Below, piece after piece: positions 11,201-21,100 of a stretch of DNA of 64,000 nt; position 1 is the stretch's first letter; the number at the start of each line of letters is the position of its first letter. The stretch is from Sycon ciliatum (lineage: Eukaryota; Porifera; Calcarea; Leucosolenida; Sycettidae): the NCBI RefSeq assembly GCF_964019385.1, contig NC_088643.1, positions 47,432,490 through 47,496,489 of the forward strand, written 5' to 3'. A program made the translations under genes and the position numbers. Below the pieces are notes generated by a model. It saw only the letters and a program-made list of their open reading frames with translations, made no database searches and was not told where the DNA came from.

Positions 11201-12928
11201 ACGAGTGGCGACCATTTTATGCATGGAAACACGCAGCAAATTGCTGGGGAAAATTTGCTATATTTCAGAGGAGACACTCCCAGCTACAGTGATGACTATC
11301 CTAAGTGATACTTTTTAAGTGATACTTTTTAAGTGATACTTTTTAGGTAGCTTAAAGTACCGTTGATCCGCCCCCTGTCGATTTTCTACCTGTGAAGCGA
11401 CTTCGGCGTATACAACGAAAATACGATGTTGAACCGACGCATGCACTGCTGTACACAAAATTTGCCAATCCAGGATGAAAATGTGCACAATCCAGCACAT
11501 CGAGTGTGAACTTCTACGTTGTTGTACATCGTACTGCACTTGACAGCCTTGATCTAATTCCTGCCCCCCTGCCGAAAACCCAGCTGGGAAGCGACATGGC
11601 GTGGGGGCGGATTAGGGCTTGGCGGATAATGCCGGCAGAAAAATTGGCAGAATTCGGTACTTTTTCTGGTAAGTTTCATGCATGTTTGGTATGTGGATAA
11701 AGAAATGGAGCAGAATTCGAGGAATTGCCCGCCATAAGGTTTGTATGGTTCTGCCAATTTCGGTGCAAAAAAAGCAGAATCTGCCACCTTTTCGAGCATT
11801 ATCCGCCAAGGCCTAGGGCGGATCAACGGTACTGTAGAAGCAGAAATTTTCGGTGGTGTAATATTTTCGGTATCCTCCAAAATTGGCGGTTCGGTGGAGG
11901 GAAATTTTCGGTAAAACCCGTTTTCCAGGTAAGTGTATTAGTACTACATGTATACAGTACTGGTAGTACCGACGTTTGGTTGCGTTTTATTTTCGGTAAA
12001 AATTGTCGGCACCGAAGTTACCGAAAATAAAACACCACCGAAAATTTCTGCTTTTACAGCAGAAGCCGAATTCATGGATAATAGTGATAATTCCAAAGAG
12101 GGGAAGGTAAGCGGTTTTGACTGTTCAAAACCTGGTTTAGTTGGTGGACTCTAACGCATAACTTGTGCCCCACCGTTTTCCTTGGCTCATCATCTGAGTA
12201 CTTGCCGAATATTTGGTGACTTTATTGTGATGTTGATACCGTCAGCCTGATGATCGCCTGACATGGCATGAAATTTTGAAATTTTGTCTTTGGACTATTC
12301 GGGCCAAACAGTGTTGTTCTGACTGGGGTGAATACCTCGGCTATAAAGTATGTCCCTTGGAGATACGTTATACTGAAGTTTCACTGCATAGTATAGGACG
12401 GGAGGGGGTCAGACATTAGTGTGACCTGGATCTACATGTGCATGACTTGTACTTAAATTTAGAAAATTTTAAATGCAAGCATTGCATCCAACACATGCAT
12501 GAACGTACCAATCTGGATACTCTGAGCTCACTGCCCTCGAATTCGAAGCCATCCAACTCCTTCTGGGCTGCATCGCAATGAATTTGTAGCAAATAGAGTA
12601 CGAAGACTCTCTTGAAGCAGGCAACATACCGGAACTGAGCATGGGAGCCGTGAGAACGGAAGAGCGCCTCAAACTCCTCCTGTTTGACAAAAGACATTCA
12701 CCCCAACCGCACAAACCAACCAGAACAAGACGTGAGAAAGGGAGGAAGGACACTGCCAGGCAGGGTTCTCTGTTTCAGTAGGACTATGTGCAAGTGTTCT
12801 AAACTAATAGTACCATTTACCTTCACATACACGTTGTCGAACACATCTTCCGACACGCAGTTCACAACAAGCTCAAATCCGGCTCCAGACTCTTCGTCGC
12901 TGCTCTCTTGCTCTGCATACGCTTGCAT
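8236..12928 (-). CDS. RCAN: regulator of calcineurin (calcipressin), 3 exons, 169 aa
   Basis: Minus-strand exons: 12928-12821, 12679-12509 and 8466-8236. Both introns are phase 0 with GT/AG ends. Calcipressins bind the phosphatase calcineurin and tune NFAT signalling. Residues about 20-90 form the RRM-like domain, with EEFEALFRSHG and FRYVACFKRV aligning without gaps to the family, then FEFEGSELRV. The hallmark FLISPPISPP is at 111-120. ELH (residues 151-153) keeps its place near the end, and PQIIVT at 162-167 fits the calcineurin-docking PxIxIT consensus. Length and the second exon's boundaries match vertebrate RCAN. The start at 12928 is the first ATG after an in-frame upstream stop; an extra 5' exon cannot be excluded. 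Intron 2 (4 kb) is filled with inverted-repeat elements. Confidence 0.9.
8600..8779. mobile_element. MITE with CCGTAAAGTCG-type ends
   Basis: The left end CCGTAAAGTCGTGTATAAA is matched, inverted and diverged, by TTTTAATACAAGACACTACGG at the right. The ends resemble those of the element at 37603-37972, so the two are probably one family. It lies in RCAN intron 2. Confidence 0.6.
9445..9665 (-). mobile_element. diverged copy of the GATCCGCCCCC element
   Basis: Shares the GTGAAGCGACTTC block, the GTTGAACCGACGCATGCA block and the terminal GATCAACGGTAC with the copies at 10199-10478 and 11359-11831. It contains a poly-G run near the end. Confidence 0.6.
10199..10478 (+). mobile_element. TIR element, GATCCGCCCCC family, copy 1
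   Basis: The ends ACCATTGATCCGCCCCC and GGGGGCGGATCAACGGT are inverted repeats next to TA dinucleotides. It is the inverted counterpart of 11359-11831, about 0.9 kb away. No coding capacity was seen. Confidence 0.7.
11359..11831 (-). mobile_element. TIR element, GATCCGCCCCC family, copy 2, with a nested MITE
   Basis: ACCGTTGATCCGCCCCC and GGGCGGATCAACGGT form the ends. The interior matches 10199-10478 in reverse orientation and is interrupted by a second element at 11615-11813. Confidence 0.7.
11615..11813. mobile_element. MITE nested inside the previous element
   Basis: GGGCTTGGCGGATAATGC and GCATTATCCGCCAAGGCC are terminal inverted repeats, each bordered by TA. The host element resumes directly after it, so this insertion is the younger of the two. 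Confidence 0.7.
11832..12059. mobile_element. MITE with AGAAATTTTCGGTGG ends
   Basis: CTGTAGAAGCAGAAATTTTC and its inverted partner GAAAATTTCTGCTTTTACAG bound 228 bp. Inner ATTTTCGGTA repeats extend the hairpin. No ORF of note. Confidence 0.7.
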
Positions 12929-13198
12929 CCGTACTTTGTTCTCCTCATTCGGAAAAACCGGCCTTCTCTACTGGCCTGATGATGTGTGGACTGTAATCGG
13001 ACAAAACCAAGACAACATTTGACGAAGAATGTAGACTACAGCTACAGGCCAGGAGCAAAGTTACATAGGGGCTTGTGTGTGTACTCTTGCTTCTACAAAT
13101 ACGACTCGAGATCAAAAACGCTCAAGAGTCACCAGTCAACCACAGAGCTTCCACTTTGGTGTGTCCCACTGATGCTGTCCTCCACTGCGAGTACAGTG

Positions 13199-13287
13199 CG
13201 TACCAGAAGCGTCCCGGCCAGACGTCTAGACGTCTACGGTCTACGTACCAGAAGCGTCCCGGCCAGACGTCTAGACGTCTACGGTCT
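13199..13287. repeat. two-copy 44-bp tandem repeat
   Basis: GTACCAGAAGCGTCCCGGCC followed by the palindrome AGACGTCTAGACGTCT occurs twice head to tail, about 270-360 bases upstream of the RCAN start on its coding strand. Confidence 0.85.
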
Positions 13288-13677
13288 GCTCCGCTCGCGA
13301 TATGTTGCCGCAAAAATAATGTTGCTGCGAAATCATCGATATTTTGCCGAGCCTGGCACAAGAAACTCGGTATCACTCCATTTTGCTCCCGGAAAACGTG
13401 TATTTTATCCACTTCCCGTACAATGCATTTTCTATATCCTGGAGAACACGGGTCATGCGTGTGTGTTTAGAGACTGAAGCCTGAGTGAAGTGGGATACCT
13501 CAATGCAAACTTAAGAGGAGGGGAATTGTCTGCTGCATGATGAATGTTGTGTCGGCAGCACTGTACAGACCAGGTCCTGGCTGTACGTGTCTGGTGATGC
13601 TGTTACTATAGGGGTGTAGCAGCCGGTCCGGACCATACCCAGGGAGTAGTAGTACAATACCATAATATAATATAAAG

Positions 13678-13755
13678 TGGTCCGGACTGGGGAGTAGTAC
13701 AATACCATACATATATTATATGTATGGTATTGTACTACTCTCCGGTCCGGACCAC
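13678..13755. repeat. hairpin with GTGGTCCGGAC ends
   Basis: Arms of about 38 bp (GGAGTAGTACAATACCATAC and complement) meet near 13716. A half copy of the arm also occurs at about 13624-13665. Confidence 0.8.
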
Positions 13756-15121
13756 TTTTGCCACAATGCCAAAAGTGGCCAGAATGCAGGATTTTGCACC
13801 CTATAAATTTCAAAAACTCTCCCCAGGGGACACCCCTGGCCTGCTGGACCCCTCTCCAATCAAACCACCTTCAACAGCGGTGCTACGCTCCTGTACCAAG
13901 CATACGCACAACACCAACAGCAAGTATGATACTGAGATGCATGGGGGCTGTGGCTTCAGAATTTCAAATCAAGAGGAAAACTCGCGAAATCCCGTTGCAA
14001 GTAATTTTACACAGCGGACACACTTCTCCATTGTCATCTGATACTTCACCAGCACACGCATAACCATTCACTGGGCATGAACACATGCACACACCACCAC
14101 ACCCACACGCACACACACAGGGATGTACACCAGCACACTACCAATGTGATCATTTTAGCACTCACACATCACCACAGCAGAGTGGTGGAGCTAGCTCAGT
14201 TACATGATGGCAAAGCTGTCACAAATTCTTCTTTGCAATGTGATCAGTCTACAACAAAACCTAGAAAAAGGAAAAACGGGGGGGGGGGGGGGGGGGGGCA
14301 CAAGTTACGAGGTATTTTGTAAAAAGTACTGCTTTTGATGATTGTTGCCGCAAATGACAAAGAACAACAGCATAGACAAGAACAGCTCGGATGATTTTCA
14401 AGACATTAGTTTGTTCCATTGCTCCATGGGACTACTCCAGTCTCACAAAGTACAACAGAATACACAAAAATAATATTGAAAATAACGTACATGCTGCACA
14501 TGCTGGCGTGAGGTGAGGATGGTGAGACACGCATTCTCTTCAGCCAAATCTCGATGGCTGGCAGCGAGGAGGACATAACTTTACTTGCAGTAGTACTGTA
14601 CATCTGGAACCGATACAGTCCTGTCGGATTGTGTGTTAACATTCAAGGCAGTGTCCAGGACACCTCCATCAGACTGGATGGGATATAGTCTTATAGCAAA
14701 AGATTCTAAACATCTCAGGTTCATGGTACCAGCAGGTTTTCCTCTCAGGGAACTGCGCTTGGAGCATTATATCTGCAATGCAGCCAGCCCCATATTATAG
14801 TTAGCTGACACCGTATGATAGCAGAGGACTTGGCAGAGTTACGCATAGCAGTGTCTGATCAACTCTCTAACCTTCAACGACGCGCGATGAGGATGTGCAG
14901 CCATGTATCACCCCCCAGCCACTTTCAGTGGAGATGGTAGGGTACTACAGTGCTAGGTCTGCAGAAATGCTACTGTTATGGTTCCGCATCCGGTGTTCAA
15001 CTGAGCAGTAGCTGGGTACCTGGACTCCTGCAGGTGTGGTGCCATTGGTGCTGACTCCAGCAAATACACACGTGTGGGTGCTCAGATCAGAGCGGTACAC
15101 CTAGACCAAAGGCTGGCACCG

Positions 15122-18100
15122 TTAAGATGCCGCTAACCCATCAATGGCACGAGTGAGGCCGGGTACGTCCTCCCCTGCTGTTTCTACCAAGTCTGCTCCT
15201 TCATGTGCAGCTGCAGCTTGTTCGGTTGATGCACCCTCCTGTTCATCATCGCTGCCTTCTGCTTCCTCTTCTTCACTTCTGAGAGTGAAAACAAGCACCA
15301 CATAACAGTGTTCAATGAAAAACGAGAAGCAAAAACAGTGTTAACTTCTAAAGATTCATCTCTTTAAAATACAAGACAAAGAAAGAACTTAGAAGTGTTC
15401 GCTAGCTTAGCCAGCGAAGACAATTATTGTCGAGTCCAGAAGCCATATGGCCCACGGGCTGTGAAAACGTACCTTCGACCAAGAGTGAGTTCAGTTTTTC
15501 ATGCCACTCACTACAGTGATTGTGATCTTTGATCTTGATTCTCACGATTTTTTTTATATTTTAGAAGATACATCTCATGGAAGGCGTACTTTCGCAGATT
15601 GCAGACCTTGTAACGATACTGGCCGAAGGGACACTTACAGGACCAACCACCCAACAGGTGGCGAAGGGCCAACACATTGCAGCCTCACGGCACATTCACA
15701 AGTCCTGTTCTCTCACCAGGCCATGCAAGTAGAACATACATGCATTGGGAAACTACACGGGCATACACTACTTAATGCTGTACATGTACACGCTGTACAA
15801 TCATGCAGAGAACGAGTGCAAACTTACTCGGAGCCAGACGGCGGTAAGTCATAAGAACGCTGCTGACTCGCTACACCACCTGTACCAAAACAAACATACA
15901 TGTAGTGACATACAGACACATTGCGCTGTCTAGAAACTTAGTAGGAAATATTGGTATAGTGGAATTTTTATGTACAAGGTCATTGCACGTTATCGACAAA
16001 TTATTACAGTTGCACTCGGTGAAATTTGAACGGCCCTTGACACCCTGGAAGTGGCACGAATGCGGCTGGAAATACACATGTACAAAATACAACAATGAAA
16101 CTGGTGCAGGGCGCCAGTTTTGCACTTTTGGGTCGGATTTCACCGAGCGCAACTGTACATGTGATTATGTTTCCATGCAATTATAGGCGATTCACACGAC
16201 AGGCAAATCAACGTGCACCGGAACGTTGCCATGGTATTTCACCTGTGGACGAGAAAAGTGGCTGAAAGTGGCTGAAAAGTGCAAGCGAGCTGGGGGCCCA
16301 CTTTCACGATAATCATGGCGTGCACGAGTACATTTACACCAAAAAGCGCGAAACAAGACTTGCTTTTTTACGCGGCTCTTTTCAACATAATTATTGTACA
16401 GTATGCGTGTGAAATACCCATGGCTACTGGTGGGTGAAGCATTCAAAAATGCAAACGCGCCTGTCGTTGAGTGCAGCCGTGTAAATCCACACAGTCACTT
16501 TTCTCGTATATCACTCTCTGTAAAACGTGCAAGTGCCTGTCGTGTGAATCGCCTATTAGACAAAACAAGTTGTGCATTTTCTTGACGCGACATGAATTTC
16601 AGGTATTTGTTGCTAGACCTTCATTTCTACGTTAATGTGTCTTTTCATGGACTCTCTACCACCGCGAGGTTTGTTTGATTTCACCTCCATAAGAGAAAAG
16701 CTTATTTCACAGCATCCGCAACTTGATCTTTGAAAAGGTGCATCCTGCCGCAATCGAAGACTTTTCTGGAAGTCCTATTGTGTGGAGAAACGCTTCAAGT
16801 TTGTGCAGCATTTTTTAACCGTCCACCGTGGACCCTGAAGATTGAACTGCAGAAGCAACTTGAGTGTTGACCGATGTACACGGGGATGGGCTGCAAAAAA
16901 GGATAAGAAGAAAAGGTAATGGAAAGGGAGCTACACTCCACTTTACCTCTAAAGTCTAAACATTACGGTAGCTGGAAATGCTTTGGACCGAGGACTCTCA
17001 GGAGAGCATTCTGGCATCACTGCAGCCAGTGACAGATTATAGTAGTAAAAGCGGAAGTCCCAGTCTTCTTCTCAAAAGGTCAAAGAGAGCTGGACCTCAC
17101 CTACGGGTTTAGTGTTTTCTTCGTCAACCGGCGCCCCATTTGGCGTGGAGCTTTGTGTAACGCACAAACGAAGTTAATTTGCTAAAACGGTGAAAAACCC
17201 AACAGCAGTCAAACAAACACAGGGAGCATGGACAGAATATTCACACCGACGGCATAGCCCGAGCAACAAACCCTTACCTGTAGGATTTTTCCGGTACGCT
17301 TCTTGTGCAGCGATGACCTCTGCACCATTCGCGCACTCACTGTAAAGGTCCAGCAGGTCTCTGCATGAACAAAGTCAGAAAGAGCAGCAATCAACAAAAA
17401 GCTAGCAGTGGAACTCACCCAGTGTGTACTCTGATAGGACCTGCACTGGCTAAGCATGGACATTATTTGGGAGCAAGTGTGTATTTTCTCCATATTGAAG
17501 TGTGACCGGCCAAGAAGTTCATGTACCTCGTATACTGAGTATACTTTCCCGCTCCCCATGGAGGTGCATCTTATCAGAGGTCCTGTGCACCAGCAAGTCG
17601 TAAAATACTACTCCCTGCTAGGTACTAATGAAAAGCAAGCTCGAATAGGTTTGTCAAAGAAAAGGACACTGGTCGAGATTGCCATTCACTCTGTCCACTG
17701 TCACCATCTTGTAGTGGAATGATGGCAAAGCCCCTGTGACCCAACCCAAGCGGCCACACCACCAAGACGTTTTATATATATTAGGCCACAACAAAAAGAT
17801 TTCGTGTTTCCGGTCGGCACCCCCCGAAAAAATACGCCCGGTCGGTCGGAAAATTATTATTTTTTGGTTTGAAAGTTTATTTCCCTGCTGTATTCATCAT
17901 AGACATGAGCCAAATTGAGAGTTTGGATCAGACACTGGTGATACACAATATATACATATTTACACATGGAATATGGAGTAGAATACCACCGCGGGACGCA
18001 GTAGATGTATTGCATAGTTCAGAGATTTCTGAGAATTGTATGCAATACCAATGGGTCAGCATCAATAGACGCATAGTACTGACATTGACACAAAAACATG

Positions 18101-21100
18101 CCTGCACAAAATTGCACGCACACTACATATAGTACTACTAGCTACTAAAGCTACTAAAGCTACCAAAAAGAATTCCATAATTTTTGAAAAAACGGACCCG
18201 GTCGGCCGACCGGAAACACGAAATCTTTTTGTTGTGGCCTTACATTTGTCTACAAGGAAAAAAGAGAACTCACCAAAAGCCATGATCTCGGAACTACTAG
18301 TAGTAGTAGTACTTCACTTGACCTAAACCGGAACTAAATCGTACCCGCACGGTACGCAGCGCAGACTGCACGTACAGCAGAACATAACCATGATAACGCG
18401 ACGCAGCTTGGAAAGCCAGCTAGCTAGCTATGTATGAAACAACGGACCGCAAGCATGACAGCGGGAAATGCAAAGGGCCAGTCGGCAACAGTACACAATG
18501 ACGATTTATGCTATTGGGTATCATTCATGGCTAGACCTAACACTGTATGCACGTGACATGTCGCCAAGTTATTGTTCTAACCAGAGGAGTAATTGTCACC
18601 TTCAGCAGCATGGATCTAAGAGTAAGACTAAGACTGTATTCATCATCAATCTCGGTACGGTCAAACTGACCTGTTCAGCTCGAAGAAGGAGTCACCCCAC
18701 TTGAACTTGCTAAGTACCTTTTCCGCTGACTCAGGAAACCCTGAGACCAAAACAAGACAAGCACACATAGATATTTGTAATCAAGAGTGTGCAACTTGGA
18801 AATCCCTTGGCCCAAGACAGAATATATCGTTATTATTGACATCAGAGTTCCGCAAACATTCAGTTTCCTGATGCCATCATGCGTGACCACTGACCAGAGA
18901 TCAAAAGTTCACTTGTCCATCGTGCCTACAAAATTTGAAACAAAACAGCGGTCGATCAAGTCATGCATGCTAGACCTGATGAACTGGCATCGCATCATAC
19001 GTGACACGCATAGAGAGGTCGACGCACATGATCATAGGGTAGGGAGAGAGGCCACACTCGATCATACATGTACTTCAACAAAAAAGAACATCATGAAAAT
19101 TCCATTGTGGGCGAGCCCATTGCAGCTCAAGATAGGAGTTGCATCCTCTTGGTCACTTAATTTCGTGCTATTGAATTCTACCTCTCAGCACTAACTCCAT
19201 TCTTCAGTGCATGGAAGGCAACAGTGACAGCAATTGTGTAGACACTAGTAACGGAGAACAAAGCGGGCCTCACCTCCTATGTAAAGACCTGCTGCGAATG
19301 CCTCAACGCATGAGAGCTGACAACCTTGGCCATATTTCACAGGATTTGCTGCCAACAGGAATGGCAGTAACCTCGGCGCGCCTCCCTTCATTTTATCGAA
19401 CGGTGTATCATCCAGCCGGGCCCACGAACAGTCGATCACTGCCAGCCCTGCGGAGGAAAAAGGAAACATGGATAACATGAAGTGCAGAGTACCACAAGTA
19501 GCTAGTACCGCAGTCTGAGCAAAAGGCACAGTACAACAGTACCAATAGCAACCTTGACAGATTTCCTACGCCCATCGGCATTCATTGCAGCGGCAGCTTG
19601 AGACTAATAAAAGCCGACACATGTCAGAGCAGCCCAGTACTGCAGTAGCAGGCGTTGTGGCACTGAAACGACGGACTTTCCCACAACATGCAGCCTGACA
19701 GTTCTCAAGAATGAGCGAAGTGACGGAAACGAGCCAGCCATGCACTGGCTGCTCCATCAACCCACTGCAGTATGCGAGCACTGTAATGAAGTGATGCACT
19801 ACGCTACTAGACACACAACGTACCACTCACCAGATGCGATGGAGTCGCGATCCTCGCGGGACAGTGTTTGTTTGCCCATGGGTGACAGGACTATGCCACC
19901 ATGGAAGCGCTGAGAAAGCTTGAGTACTTTCACCATCCCAAAACGTGAAAGCTTCCTGCCAGTGCATCTTTTCGGATCACACTGACCCAGATCCTGGGGG
20001 AGAGAAAGCAACAGGGAAAGCGTCAAGACTATCTGGTTTGTCCAGTGCAACCATGGCTTGATCAAAGACGTGTGATAAATCATTTTCTTACACAGAAAAA
20101 GTTTCGCACACATGAGCTAAAGTGTCTTCCCAGCACTTTCGTTCAGGCATTGCAGAAATCCAGCGTGGAACGAATTTCACAAAAAAGTCCTGTGCATGCC
20201 AGGCACAAGATCATCCATGCAACCGAGTCTAAGCTTAGAACATAGCAAGCTCCTTAATTAATAGCTTGATGAATCGAGTACATCTCAATGCTGCTGTGTC
20301 ACAAAGCGTAGCATTTCATTTGCTATTTTGTGAATGCAAAATATACCACTGTACAGACACAGTCACATTTCTTCCTGGGCACATCAATGACTACTCAGTA
20401 CCCCATGTACGGGCACCCCATGCCAGCACCTACCCACATGGCGAGAGGACACTCAAGGCCACCTCTTCTGCTTGCTGTCGCCGCGGCCGCTGCCTCACTT
20501 GGGTCGGTCAAATCCGCATCACATTGCACGGCAGAAGCACCGGTTTCTTCTGCACCGGAAACAGAACAAGCAGAGCCGACCCCAGAGGAGGCAAACACCA
20601 GCACATGATTGCGCATACAGCATACAAGCACGGCTTTTTTATAGAGCAAAACCAGCAGATGCATATCAACCTCAGTATTTGGAACTGCCTTGATAGATCG
20701 AAACGTGCCAGAGCACATTCATGGCCCACTGGAGAGAAATCCCTATCGCTTCTGAGCACTGTCTGGAAGGATTATCTGCAAACTTGATCAGCTCGCAGGG
20801 CGGCGAATAAGCCTCACAGTACAACAGCCGGTGGTATCAAAAGCTCTTACATTTTTCTTTCTGAAAGTTTCTCAGGAAATTTACACAACGATAGCAAGTA
20901 CTAGTAGCCATCTTCTGGCCAATTTAGCTTAGTTTACATTTGACGTCACGCTGACTGTTCAGGATGTCAGAGCCTGTCAGGAGGGCTAGAGCGAGCTGGC
21001 TTTTAATTTAGTGCAAAACTCCTTGGACGAAAATATCTCTCACTTCCATACGATAAGCCAAACTTGCTAAATTGCCAATTGTATACTCATGTTGCCATGG

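Larger units (their letters stand above)
12929..15121. other. region between RCAN start and TSR3 stop
   Basis: Holds the presumed RCAN promoter and the TSR3 3' UTR. A 44-bp tandem duplication (13199-13287), a hairpin (13678-13755) and a poly-G run (about 14279-14298) lie here. A 78-codon minus-strand frame at 14406-14642 ends near a GTACGT donor-like site but has no recognisable domain and does not join RCAN in frame. Confidence 0.4.

Noticed and set aside
14406..14642. Candidate upstream coding exon of RCAN
   Set aside because: Its donor phase does not join the RCAN frame and the sequence has no resemblance to known RCAN N-termini.
20266..20787. 173-codon plus-strand ORF
   Set aside because: It lies over TSR3 exon 2 on the opposite strand. 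The minus-strand exon is supported by homology and intron phase.
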